A stretch of DNA of 64,000 bases from positions 62,001-126,000 of the forward strand of contig NZ_NPOA01000014.1 in assembly GCF_002287375.1 (NCBI RefSeq). Reading direction: 5' to 3'. The notes below the pieces were generated by a model. The model saw only the letters and a program-made list of their open reading frames with translations, did not search any database and had not been told where the DNA came from. Origin of the DNA: Virgibacillus profundi. GTDB taxonomy: Bacteria; Bacillota; Bacilli; Bacillales; Amphibacillaceae. This document shows positions 26,194 through 34,695 of the stretch, piece after piece; within the stretch, counting starts at the first letter, position 1, and each line of letters opens with the position of its first letter. The position numbers were made by a program, and so were the translations under genes.

Positions 26194-27203
26194 GCTATGA
26201 AATCATAGGGATTACAGTTTTATGGATCTTTCTATATGGCTATTTGATAGTGGCATCAGTGGATTTTGGTGCAGGGTTCTTTGCCTATTATGCAAAGGTT
26301 ACAAAGAAAGACCATATCATTAATCAATTAATTTCCAGATACTTATCACCTGTCTGGGAAGTTACGAATGTGTTCTTTGTCTTTTTCTTCGTCGGTATTG
26401 TTGGGTTTTTCCCGGATTCTGCCTATTATTATGGGACGGCGTTACTCGTTCCGGGCAGTATTGCCATCATTCTGCTGGCGATCAGGGGGTCGTTTTATGC
26501 TTTTGAGAACTATGGGTCAAAGCAGAGTAATGTCTATATGTTTCTATATGGAGCTACAGGACTGCTGATACCTGCTTCATTATCAACTGCTTTAACGTTG
26601 TCTGAAGGTGGATTCATCATGGAAAAAGATGGTGTTGTTTCACTTAAATATTTGGAGCTGTTTACGAGTCCTTACTCCTGGAGTGTTGTGTTTCTGGCGA
26701 TTGTTTCTGTGCTCTTTATCAGTGCAACTTTCCTAACGTTTTATGCTGCAAGAGCAAATGATACGGAAGCATTAAAGCTGGTTCGGAAATATGCGTTATT
26801 CTGGGCAACGCCAACAATTATTGCTTCACTGACAACATTCATCGCATTAGGTGAACATAACCGGAGACATTACAGTAATATGATGGATCTGTGGTGGGTA
26901 TTTGGCTTATCTGTTGGTTTCTTTATGATTGCACTTGCTTTAATTTATATAGGGAGATATTATGGTCTGGCATTTATTAGTGTGATGCTGCAGTTTTTCT
27001 TTGCATTCTTCGGGTATGGTGCCAGTCATCTGCCGTATATTCTGGATCCCTATATTACGATTTATGAAGGTGCTACACATGAATCAACCGGCATTGCCCT
27101 AATCGTTGTATTCATTGCTGGGTTGTTTTTATTAATTCCATCATTGATTTTTTTGATGAAGCTATTCCTGTTTGATGCGGATTATGTCAAAGGGAAAAAG
27201 TAA
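26190..27203 (+). CDS. cydB: Cytochrome bd quinol oxidase subunit II
   Basis: A 337-aa membrane subunit with about nine helices. It begins IGITVLWIFLYGYLIVASVDFGAG, read in two parts, with the conserved acidic DFGAG, and SPVWEVTNVFFVFFFVGIVGFFP follows. It pairs with CydA to form the oxidase. The ATG overlaps the cydA stop (ATGA), so the two are translationally coupled. cydD starts 30 bp downstream. Confidence 0.94.
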   Translation: MSYEIIGITVLWIFLYGYLIVASVDFGAGFFAYYAKVTKKDHIINQLISRYLSPVWEVTNVFFVFFFVGIVGFFPDSAYYYGTALLVPGSIAIILLAIRGSFYAFENYGSKQSNVYMFLYGATGLLIPASLSTALTLSEGGFIMEKDGVVSLKYLELFTSPYSWSVVFLAIVSVLFISATFLTFYAARANDTEALKLVRKYALFWATPTIIASLTTFIALGEHNRRHYSNMMDLWWVFGLSVGFFMIALALIYIGRYYGLAFISVMLQFFFAFFGYGASHLPYILDPYITIYEGATHESTGIALIVVFIAGLFLLIPSLIFLMKLFLFDADYVKGKK

Positions 27204-27233
27204 ATGTTCGAGCTTAACTGAGGAGACATGGAA

Positions 27234-28967
27234 ATGAATAATTTTAAGGCGGCTGTTTCCGCACAGAAAAAAAGCTTCATAAGTCTCTTTATATTTGCTA
27301 TGTTAACAGGTGCCATGATTATTGGGCAGGCATATCTGCTTGTTGCAGTCATTGATGGTGTTTTCCTGAAAGGGCAAACCTTTAATGAAATCCTCCCACT
27401 CCTGGGGGGATTATTGTTCGTTCTGTTTGCCAGGGTGTTGTTTAGTTATCTAAGTGGACGCAAAGGAATTCGAATGGGATCGAAAGTGAAAAGTGATTAT
27501 CGCAGGGCTCTTTTAAATAAATACACACAAGATCCCATTCAATCATCATTACGTGGACAATCAGGAAAAAAAGTAAGTGTAATAATGGAGGCTGTTGACG
27601 AGGTGGACAGTTATTTTAGTCAATACCTTCCACAAGTAATTCAATCAGCTATTATTCCGTTGCTGATACTTATCGTAATTTTTACTTCCCATGCAAATAC
27701 AGGATTCATTATGCTGATTACGACACCTTTCATACCAATATTTATGATTATTATTGGAATGCAGACTAAGAAAAAATCCGAAGAGCAGCTGGAAAAGCTC
27801 GGGAAGTTTTCAGGAAGATTTCTCGATACATTACAGGGGCTTGTTACACTTAAATTATTTGGACGGGCAAGAAAGCAAAAAGATGTGATTGAAGAGAGCA
27901 GTCTGAATTTCAGGGAAGCAACCATGGAAATATTAAAAATTGCCTTTACTAATTCATTTATGCTGGAATTGATTTCCATGCTGAGTATTGGAATCATAGC
28001 ATTGGAAGTAGCACTTCAGCTTATTTTATTTGATGGAATTACGTTTTTTACTGCTTTTTTTGTCTTGATTCTCGCACCTGAATTTTACACATCTCTCAAA
28101 GAACTGGGCAATGCCTTTCACAATGGTAGAAGCAGTATGGGGGCAGTTGAAAAGATAACAGAGGAATTAAAGGAGACAGACGTGACAGTGGAATGGGGAG
28201 ACTCAACCCTGGGGACGGAAAAGACGCCACCGGAAATTATTGTACAAGAAGTAAGCTTTAGTTATGGCGAGAATCAGTTTGCTTTGGAAAATATTCATGC
28301 CGAAATCTCGCCATTCAGTCAGCTGGCAATTGTTGGACCGAGTGGATCGGGGAAGACGACGTTGATGCATGTCATTGCCGGCCTTACTGCCCCGTCCTCT
28401 GGAAAGATGATAATTAATGGCAATCCTTTGAATCATTATCAAGAAGAGCAATGGTTCAATGAATTGAGCTATATTTCCCAGCATCCTTATATTTTTTCCG
28501 GCACAATTGCAGAGAATATTGCGATTGGCGGAGGTTCAGAGGCTTCTCAGAAAGAAATTGAGGAGGCTGCCGAGGAGGCGGGGATTGCAGGTTTGATTGA
28601 GTCACTTAAGCAGGGCTATGAAACCCCGGTTGGAGAAGCGGGAAGAGGACTATCTGGTGGAGAGAGACAGCGGCTTGCCCTTGCAAGAGCTTTTCTGAAA
28701 AGGCCATCCATAATTCTTTTTGATGAACCAACAACCGGGCTTGACCTCTATACAGAACGTATTTTACAAGCATCCATAAAAAAACTGTCCCAGCATGCAA
28801 CCGTGATAACAGTTGCACATCGGCTTCATACGATTAAAAATGCGGATCAGATTCTTTTCCTAGAAAAAGGAAAAGTTCTTGGGACTGGAACACATGAACA
28901 ACTGATCAATAGTGTATCGAAATATCGCGAAATGGTTGCCGTTCAGCAGGGAGGGATGGCCCGGTGA
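27234..28967 (+). CDS. cydD: CydD-type ABC exporter subunit for cytochrome bd assembly
   Basis: A 577-aa half-transporter: six helices (about 1-310), then the ATPase with Walker A GPSGSGKTT, signature LSGGERQRLALARAF, Walker B IILFDEPTTGLD and switch His in VAHRLH. CydDC exports thiols such as cysteine or glutathione, or handles haem, and is needed to assemble cytochrome bd. ATG 27234 has AGGAG 8 bp upstream; the earlier ATG at 27228 is too close to it. It overlaps cydC by 4 nt. Confidence 0.92.
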   Translation: MNNFKAAVSAQKKSFISLFIFAMLTGAMIIGQAYLLVAVIDGVFLKGQTFNEILPLLGGLLFVLFARVLFSYLSGRKGIRMGSKVKSDYRRALLNKYTQDPIQSSLRGQSGKKVSVIMEAVDEVDSYFSQYLPQVIQSAIIPLLILIVIFTSHANTGFIMLITTPFIPIFMIIIGMQTKKKSEEQLEKLGKFSGRFLDTLQGLVTLKLFGRARKQKDVIEESSLNFREATMEILKIAFTNSFMLELISMLSIGIIALEVALQLILFDGITFFTAFFVLILAPEFYTSLKELGNAFHNGRSSMGAVEKITEELKETDVTVEWGDSTLGTEKTPPEIIVQEVSFSYGENQFALENIHAEISPFSQLAIVGPSGSGKTTLMHVIAGLTAPSSGKMIINGNPLNHYQEEQWFNELSYISQHPYIFSGTIAENIAIGGGSEASQKEIEEAAEEAGIAGLIESLKQGYETPVGEAGRGLSGGERQRLALARAFLKRPSIILFDEPTTGLDLYTERILQASIKKLSQHATVITVAHRLHTIKNADQILFLEKGKVLGTGTHEQLINSVSKYREMVAVQQGGMAR

Positions 28968-30682
28968 AGGACCTTGCAATTGTTACAAAATTAATGCTCA
29001 AGGAAAAAAGGGATATCTTCTATTCGATTATTGCCGGTTTTATTGCCGGTATTGCAGCAGTTGGGCTGTTTGCAGCGAGTGGTTATCTGATCTCCAAAGC
29101 TGCACTGGCACCTCCTTTGTATGCATTAATCATTCTGACATCAACGGTAAAGCTGCTTGGATTTACTAGAGCTTTAACCAGATATGCCGAGCGATACTTT
29201 TCCCATCGTGCCACGTTTACTATTTTAAGTAACTTAAGGGTATCCTTTTTTGAAAAGCTGGAACCTTTAACTCCAGGTATCTTTCAAAAATACCGGAGTG
29301 GCGACCTGCTGTCTCGCATTGTGGGTGATGTGGAAAGCTTGCAGAATTTCTTTTTACGGGTTTTCTATCCGCCAATTGTTTTAATGATGGTCTTTTTAAG
29401 CACGATATTATTCACACTGTATTTTTCAATATATACAGCGATCGTACTGCTTATTGGCCTTGTTCTGATAGCATTTGTAGTACCTGTACTGTTTGCTATG
29501 AAACAGCGGAAAATCAATAGTCAGGTAAGGGAAGAAAGAGGAAGGCTGTCAACAGAGGCTACAGAGCTTTTGTATGGTTTTCGTGATTTGAAAATATACC
29601 AGAAGCTTCGGGGAAAAGAGCAGGAATTACTTGAAACCTCTAAAAGCTACATTAGTGAACAGGAGAAAGAGGAAATCACTATTGCCTTCAGCAAATCAGT
29701 AAATACGTTTATTTCTCTTTTTATTACGTGGGTTGTTTTGGGTATTGGTGCTTACTTGGTTGCAACAGGCCAAATGGCTGGAATTTTTCTAGCCATGTTT
29801 GTCATGATTGCCATTACTGTTTTTGAGGATGCGGCTGCAATGGCAGTTTTCCCGATCTATTTAAATGATAGTAAACGAGCGGCGAATCGGTTATTCTCCG
29901 TTGTTCGGGGGGACGAAGATTCTGAAGTAGAATCAGGTAACTGGAAAGAGTTTCCAGATGATAAGATCCTATCCATCGAAATGGACAATGTCAGCTTTAC
30001 TTTTCCGAATGAATGGAGAAAGACGCTGGAAGATATTACAGTAGAATTCCCTGCAGGTTCAAAAACGGCCATTGTAGGTCCGAGTGGTTCTGGTAAATCG
30101 ACATTGCTTCAGCTTCTTATGAAAATGTATCCTGCTGACGTGGGGGATATTCGTATAGGTGATTTTTCGATTTCTGATGTAAGTCAGGAGAGCCTCTGGA
30201 GTGTGTCCAATGTTGTTTTACAGGAAAACCACTTTTTCTATGGAACAATTCGGGATAATTTACAGTTAGCCGGGGATGAGTTAACTGATGGTGAAATGGA
30301 AGAAGTCCTGCTGAAAGTGAAGCTGGATGACTTTTCCCTGGCAGATCCGGTGTTTGAAAAAGGAGAAAACCTATCCGGTGGGGAAAAACAGAGACTAGCA
30401 ATAGCTCGTACAATGCTGAAAGATGAAAGCTACTGGTTCCTGGATGAGCCGACATCGTCAGTTGATGCATTGACGGAGCAATCGATTTACAGACATCTTT
30501 TTGAACAAGCTAAGGATGATACCCTGGTTCTCGTCAGTCACCGTCTGACAGGGCTGGAAAGAATGGATCAGATTATTGTAATGGATCAAGGACGAATTAT
30601 GGAGTCCGGTACATTTGAAGAACTGATGCAGCAGGAAGGCTATTTTTATGAGATGAAGGAAATTGAAAAGGATTTATTTTAA
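28964..30682 (+). CDS. cydC: CydC-type ABC exporter subunit for cytochrome bd assembly
   Basis: A 572-aa half-transporter that forms a heterodimer with CydD. The membrane domain spans about 1-310 and includes FTRALTRYAERYFSH, a CydC hallmark. The ATPase has Walker A GPSGSGKST, signature LSGGEKQRLAIARTM and the unusual Walker B WFLDEPTSSVDA. GTG 28964 overlaps the cydD stop; GGGAGGG precedes it. It is the last gene of cydABCD and is closed by a terminator. Confidence 0.92.
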   Translation: MKDLAIVTKLMLKEKRDIFYSIIAGFIAGIAAVGLFAASGYLISKAALAPPLYALIILTSTVKLLGFTRALTRYAERYFSHRATFTILSNLRVSFFEKLEPLTPGIFQKYRSGDLLSRIVGDVESLQNFFLRVFYPPIVLMMVFLSTILFTLYFSIYTAIVLLIGLVLIAFVVPVLFAMKQRKINSQVREERGRLSTEATELLYGFRDLKIYQKLRGKEQELLETSKSYISEQEKEEITIAFSKSVNTFISLFITWVVLGIGAYLVATGQMAGIFLAMFVMIAITVFEDAAAMAVFPIYLNDSKRAANRLFSVVRGDEDSEVESGNWKEFPDDKILSIEMDNVSFTFPNEWRKTLEDITVEFPAGSKTAIVGPSGSGKSTLLQLLMKMYPADVGDIRIGDFSISDVSQESLWSVSNVVLQENHFFYGTIRDNLQLAGDELTDGEMEEVLLKVKLDDFSLADPVFEKGENLSGGEKQRLAIARTMLKDESYWFLDEPTSSVDALTEQSIYRHLFEQAKDDTLVLVSHRLTGLERMDQIIVMDQGRIMESGTFEELMQQEGYFYEMKEIEKDLF

Positions 30683-30685
30683 CAG

Positions 30686-30730
30686 AAGCTATTCCATCAG
30701 GGAGTGATCCCTTAATGGAATAGCTTTTTT
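30686..30730 (+). terminator. Intrinsic terminator after cydC
   Basis: A perfect 12-bp stem (30686-30697 with 30715-30726), extended by GGGA/TCCC inside, is followed by a T-run. Confidence 0.9.
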
Positions 30731-30745
30731 ATCTGAGACTCAAAT

Positions 30746-30847
30746 CTATGCAACTAACCGATTGCATAGACCGCTTCTCTAAGCCCAAAAGGAAAGAAAT
30801 CCAGAGCAACCGTAGATCTGTGATAGGCGCATGAGTAATACATGTGC
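30746..30847. other. Two short hairpins between cydC and yjzC
   Basis: CTATGCAA (30746-30753) pairs with TTGCATAG (30762-30769). GGCGCATG (30825-30832) pairs with CATGTGCC (30840-30847), with one G-U. Neither has a T-run. They may be decayed terminators or a small structured RNA; there is no reading frame here. Confidence 0.35.
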
Positions 30848-30860
30848 CTGCTATATTTCC

Positions 30861-31037
30861 TTAGTTTTTATCAAGTGTCCAAACTCGATCATGGTTTGTG
30901 GTTTGCGGGAATTTTTCTCCTGATTCCAGTTTAACGATTTTCGGGTCATTAACATTGTTTCCGGTTTCGCCTATTTCATAATATATACCGTTGTTTGGTG
31001 CTTTCTGTCCAAAACGAAAGTGACTGTATTCACCCAA
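30861..31037 (-). CDS. yjzC: YjzC family small protein
   Basis: A 58-aa protein matching Bacillus YjzC: a short basic front, GQKAPNNGIYYEIGETG, then KLESGEKFPQTTNHDRVW. Function is unknown. The start is TTG 31037, preceded by AAGGAG with 8-bp spacing. The longer GTG form at 31046 begins within the ribosome site, and the chosen start also matches the known MG start of the family. It stands alone, divergent from the DUF2089 gene. Confidence 0.85.
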   Translation of the reverse strand: MGEYSHFRFGQKAPNNGIYYEIGETGNNVNDPKIVKLESGEKFPQTTNHDRVWTLDKN

Positions 31038-31182
31038 AGTTATCACTCCTTGTTTATATTCCTTTTTATTATGCTGTAGTACAAATTATTCATACATATT
31101 AATATATAATTAATTATACTGTGAAAATAACCATAAATTATTAATTAATTTAATAATAATATTAATAATATTAATTTTTATG

Positions 31183-31211
31183 TTGATTTATTCAATTTGT
31201 TGTTATATACT
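31183..31211 (+). promoter_or_regulatory. Promoter of the DUF2089 operon
   Basis: TTGATT (31183-31188), a 17-bp spacer and TATACT (31206-31211) form the promoter. The preceding 60 bp (31120-31180) are almost pure A/T, resembling an UP-element or curved DNA. Confidence 0.65.
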
Positions 31212-31233
31212 GAAAATTAGAAAGGAGATTTTC

Positions 31234-31605
31234 ATGTCTTATTCAGTATTAAACACATGTCCGGTATGTGAACATTCACTGCATGTTACTAAACTGCAAT
31301 GTTCCCATTGTCATACAACAATAGAAAATAAATTTGAATTATCGAAGTTAGCATCATTATCAGCTGAGCAAATGCATTTCATCGAGACATTTATTATCTC
31401 ACGTGGAAATATAAAAGAAGTGGAGAAGGAGCTTGGTATTTCCTATCCAACTGTTCGGGGGAAACTAAATGAAATCATAGAAATTCTCAGGCCTGAACGA
31501 AAAAATGAGGATTCAGGGGACTTCAGCAAAGCACAGGTGATTGCTATGTTGGAAAATGATGAAATTACAGCGAAAGAAGCGGTTAAATTATTAAAAAATA
31601 AATAA
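31234..31605 (+). CDS. DUF2089 family protein
   Basis: A 123-aa protein. An N-terminal zinc-ribbon-like pair, CPVCEHSL (8-15) and CSHCHTT (about 23-29), is followed by a helix-turn-helix-like part (LGISYPTVRGKLNEII) and a C-terminal helical SHOCT-like tail (VIAMLENDEITAKEAVKLL). This is the DUF2089 layout, probably a small DNA-binding regulator. ATG 31234 has AAAGGAGA upstream; the 18-codon extension is not supported. It is 13 bp from the next gene and shares a promoter with it. Confidence 0.8.
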   Translation: MSYSVLNTCPVCEHSLHVTKLQCSHCHTTIENKFELSKLASLSAEQMHFIETFIISRGNIKEVEKELGISYPTVRGKLNEIIEILRPERKNEDSGDFSKAQVIAMLENDEITAKEAVKLLKNK

Positions 31606-31618
31606 GGGGAAATGTAAA

Positions 31619-31996
31619 ATGAATGAAGAAATTGCAAAGGTTATTTCAATGGTTCAGGAAGGGAAAGTAGATGCAGATGAAGCGGCAGAAATAATTGCAG
31701 CACTAAAACAAAACGAAAGCCCCAAGGAAACTACGGGGAATTATTTGGATAAAACACTCAAGGTTCGAATCCAGTCAAAACAAAGAGATGATGTAAAGGT
31801 TAATGTCCCACTTCGTTTTGTAAATGCCCTTCTGAGAATGGGGCAGGGGGTTGCTTCTAATATTCCTAATATGAATAAATATGCAGGAGATATTGATATG
31901 GACCTAATTATTCAGGCGATTGATAATGAGGTAAGTGGCAAAATTGTTGATATCCAAACTGGTGATGGTGAACTGATTGCGGTTTACATCGAATAG
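31619..31996 (+). CDS. SHOCT-like domain protein (DUF2089 partner)
   Basis: A 125-aa protein. An N-terminal SHOCT-like segment (EEIAKVISMVQEGKVDADEAAEIIAAL, residues 3-29, broken here only by description) is followed by a compact domain with KTLKVRIQSKQRDDVKVNVP and LDLIIQAI-type helices. Similar N-termini occur in YvlB-like proteins. It resembles the tail of its neighbour, which suggests they oligomerise or interact. Function is unknown. GGGGAA precedes ATG 31619. Confidence 0.7.
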   Translation: MNEEIAKVISMVQEGKVDADEAAEIIAALKQNESPKETTGNYLDKTLKVRIQSKQRDDVKVNVPLRFVNALLRMGQGVASNIPNMNKYAGDIDMDLIIQAIDNEVSGKIVDIQTGDGELIAVYIE

Positions 31997-32011
31997 TTTT
32001 TAATGTAAAAA

Positions 32012-32040
32012 GGAAGCATCCGGCTGATACAGATGCTTCC
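32012..32040 (-). terminator. Terminator of the rib-type operon
   Basis: A perfect 9-bp stem (32012-32020 with 32032-32040) is followed on the minus strand by TTTTTAC. It lies between convergent operons. Confidence 0.75.
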
Positions 32041-32058
32041 TGTCGGTGACCAATATAA

Positions 32059-32622
32059 TTATATGTTTACAAGCTCGAAAAAGTCATTCCAACTCACAAT
32101 TCGATCCATTTCCAAATCCTGATTATAGGATTGATCCTTAACGATTAATTTAACGGGATCTTCAGTGAGGGTATTAAGCACTGCGGGTTTATCATCAACA
32201 TAGTAATCAAGCTTTAAATCCTTAATTATATGTATTTTTTCATTATCCTGCATGCCATAAAAAAAGCGATCATCTATCACAGGAAAACCCTGCTCTTTCA
32301 TCCACCTTTTTGTTCTCTCTCCATGTTCCTTTGGTCTGGCGGTTATATAGTAGATTTCATGTCCAAGCCTATCCAGCTCAGTTATGATTTCAATTGCTCT
32401 AGGGAAAGCAGGACAGTTTGTAAAATAGATTTCTTTCAGGGAACTTTTCCACATATCCTTACCCTGTTCATCTGTTAAACCAAAGGGCTCATGAATTTCA
32501 ACTCGATTTAACGCATGAAAAACATCCAATGACAGGTCTTTGTTTAGTTTTTTCTTATATATTTGAAAGGCATGTTCCCTTAGATTAATTAATGTATCAT
32601 CAATATCAAAACCAAATCTCAT
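32059..32622 (-). CDS. HAD-family nucleotidase (YqfW/NT5C-like)
   Basis: A 187-aa HAD phosphatase. The nucleophile motif FDIDDTLI gives Asp6 and Asp8. YYITARP carries motif II Thr, Lys is in the KRWMKEQGF region, and DYYVDDKP supplies the motif IV aspartates. It resembles the 5'-(deoxy)nucleotidase NT5C group and B. subtilis YqfW. ATG 32622 follows CGAGGG with 7-bp spacing; the upstream frame overlaps ribD. As the third gene of a GTP cyclohydrolase II-RibD operon, it could dephosphorylate the phosphoribitylamino-uracil product. That is inference. Confidence 0.78.
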   Translation of the reverse strand: MRFGFDIDDTLINLREHAFQIYKKKLNKDLSLDVFHALNRVEIHEPFGLTDEQGKDMWKSSLKEIYFTNCPAFPRAIEIITELDRLGHEIYYITARPKEHGERTKRWMKEQGFPVIDDRFFYGMQDNEKIHIIKDLKLDYYVDDKPAVLNTLTEDPVKLIVKDQSYNQDLEMDRIVSWNDFFELVNI

Positions 32623-32635
32623 ATCCATCCCTCGA

Positions 32636-33733
32636 TTAGTCATTTTCATAGCTCGGATAGCCGGTGAATTTATAATCTTTCCCGACTCTTATAATGTCTG
32701 TATCAATGAGTTCAACAGCATCTTTCATCTGATCAATTCCTGTCCCTTCCAGAAAGGTTGGTGCATTTTGTCCACCGATTAACTTAGGAGCAAAATAAAG
32801 AACAACTTTATCAATCAGTTTATTTTCCAAAAAGGAAGCATTAATATTTCCGCCGCCCTCAATTAATACAGATGAGACGCCTTTTTCTCCTAATAAGCTA
32901 ATCACATCATTTGCATTAACAGAATTCGAACCACTTGTTTCGAAGACTTTTATACCTAAATTCTCTAATGTTTCTTTTTTTGCAGTATCATAGTTTTGAC
33001 TTGTAAATATCCAGGTTTCTGCCTGCTTATCTGTAACAAGCTGATAATCCAGCGGTATTTTCAATGTAGAATCTAAAACAATCCGGATAGGATTACGACC
33101 GTTCGGTATTCTGGTAGTCAGCGCTGGATCATCTTTGAGTGTTGTATTAATCCCAACAAGAATCGCCATATTCTCGTTTCTTAGGTGGTGGACGTCATGT
33201 CTTGCTTCCTTAGATGTAATCCACTTGCTGTTAAAGGAGTGTGTCGCAACCTTGCCATCCAGTGTTATACCTGATTTTAATGTGATAAAGGGTTTCTTTT
33301 GAGTAATAAATTTATTAAAAACCTCATTCATTTTTCGTGACTCTTCTTCAAGTACTCCAGTAATGACTTCAATCCCGGCATCCTGCAATATCTTAACCCC
33401 ATTTCCTGACACAACAGGATTCGGATCAAGTGTAGCAATCACTGCTTTTTTAATTCCGGACTTCACAATTGCTTCTGCACAGGGTGATGTTCTCCCGTGA
33501 TGGGAGCAAGGCTCAAGTGTTACATAAATCGTGCCGCCCTTGGCCATTTCGTCAGCCATTCGTATCGCGTGAATCTCGGCATGTGGTTCTCCAGCCTTTA
33601 AATGTGTTCCAACTCCAACAATTCTGTTCTCATTAACAATTACAGATCCAACAAGTGGATTAGGATCTGTTTGTCCTTTCATAGCCTTAGCATTACTTAA
33701 CGCCAGATTCATATAGAATTCGTGGTTAGTCAT
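32636..33733 (-). CDS. ribD: Bifunctional riboflavin deaminase/reductase
   Basis: A 365-aa enzyme. The deaminase domain (about 1-145) has the zinc site HAEIHA and PCSHHGRTSPC. The reductase domain (about 148-365) has FITLKSGITLDGKVA, KWITS and VLIEGGGNINASFLE. It converts the cyclohydrolase product to 5-amino-6-ribitylamino-uracil phosphate. ATG 33733 follows GGAAGGAAC and overlaps the upstream stop by 8 nt; a 41-codon upstream extension is spurious. No ribE or ribH follows, which is unusual for a Bacillus rib operon. Confidence 0.9.
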   Translation of the reverse strand: MTNHEFYMNLALSNAKAMKGQTDPNPLVGSVIVNENRIVGVGTHLKAGEPHAEIHAIRMADEMAKGGTIYVTLEPCSHHGRTSPCAEAIVKSGIKKAVIATLDPNPVVSGNGVKILQDAGIEVITGVLEEESRKMNEVFNKFITQKKPFITLKSGITLDGKVATHSFNSKWITSKEARHDVHHLRNENMAILVGINTTLKDDPALTTRIPNGRNPIRIVLDSTLKIPLDYQLVTDKQAETWIFTSQNYDTAKKETLENLGIKVFETSGSNSVNANDVISLLGEKGVSSVLIEGGGNINASFLENKLIDKVVLYFAPKLIGGQNAPTFLEGTGIDQMKDAVELIDTDIIRVGKDYKFTGYPSYEND

Positions 33734-34481
33734 TTGGGCATGTTCCTTCCGCTTCAAAATGACCGGATTTATTAATTTTAGTCTGTAAGTACTTCTCGTT
33801 GTACTCGGAAACATCTCCCCACAAGGGTGTTCTTCCGGAAATGGATAAACCAGCATTTTCTAATGCTTCCAGCTTTTTAGGGTTGTTAGTTATGAGTGTT
33901 ACAGGTTTGGTTCGTAACTTTTTAAGAACCTGAATGGCATCATCATAGTTTCTGGAATCATTTACAAATCCAAGGTTCTCATTTGCTTCCACCGTATCAT
34001 AGCCATTTTCCTGAAGAACATAAGCCATCGCTTTTGAGAATAAACCAATGCCTCTTCCTTCATGATTTGCTAAATAAAAAAGTGCCCCTGATCCATGCTC
34101 TTTGATTTTTTTCATCGATTCTTTAAGCTGGTAGCCGCAGTCGCAACGTTTACTACCAAAAATGTCTCCTGTATGGCAAATGGAATGCATTCTGATAAGC
34201 GCATCCTCTGCGTTTTCAAAGTCCCCATAAACAAGTACACTCGATTGCTGATATTCAGCCAGATTTGAGGATGCCAATTTATCAATAATTTTTTGATAAT
34301 CCTCTGTTACCTCTTCATAATTCAACCAGCAATACCATTGAAAAATAACGGTTTCCCCATATAAATTAACAGGGAGCTGGATAGGTCCAACCAGGTATAT
34401 CGCACCTTCATCTGAATTTACTAATTGTATTTTATCTTTTAAAACCGAAAAGGCTTTTGATTCAAGTTTCATTTGTCCCAT
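33726..34481 (-). CDS. GTP cyclohydrolase II, stand-alone
   Basis: A 251-aa protein with the cyclohydrolase II core: RMHSICHTGDIFGSKRCDCG holds the three zinc cysteines, NHEGRGIGL follows, then DTVEANENLGF and TLITNNPKK. It opens the GTP imidazole ring to start riboflavin synthesis. Bacillus RibA usually carries a fused DHBP synthase domain; here the N-terminal about 75 residues are unrelated (KAFSVLKDKIQLV...). ATG 34481 has AAAGGAGA 7 bp upstream. No FMN riboswitch is visible in 34482-34695, which otherwise holds nothing recognisable. Confidence 0.85.
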   Translation of the reverse strand: MGQMKLESKAFSVLKDKIQLVNSDEGAIYLVGPIQLPVNLYGETVIFQWYCWLNYEEVTEDYQKIIDKLASSNLAEYQQSSVLVYGDFENAEDALIRMHSICHTGDIFGSKRCDCGYQLKESMKKIKEHGSGALFYLANHEGRGIGLFSKAMAYVLQENGYDTVEANENLGFVNDSRNYDDAIQVLKKLRTKPVTLITNNPKKLEALENAGLSISGRTPLWGDVSEYNEKYLQTKINKSGHFEAEGTCPND

Positions 34482-34695
34482 GCTGCAATCTCCTTTCACT
34501 TAACCCTTAGTATAGTTAAAAAATCATATATCATCAATTTATCATTCTCGGATTAATAATCTTTGTTGATCATGTATTTTGTTATAGTATGTAGCTTGTT
34601 AGAATCTGTCTGGGATAAGGGAAAATGAAAGAAGCAACTGTACTGTAAAAAACGATGGTGCAACTCCTAGCTTTTTACATAAACCCGAGTGGCAA

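Noticed and set aside
33734-33856. 41-codon N-terminal extension of RibD
   Set aside because: It overlaps the conserved end of the cyclohydrolase gene, and the ribosome site lies before ATG 33733, where the typical RibD start falls.
34482-34695. FMN riboswitch before the rib-type operon
   Set aside because: I looked for the conserved RFN blocks (GGGGCAGGGTGAAATTCC-like) and none is present.
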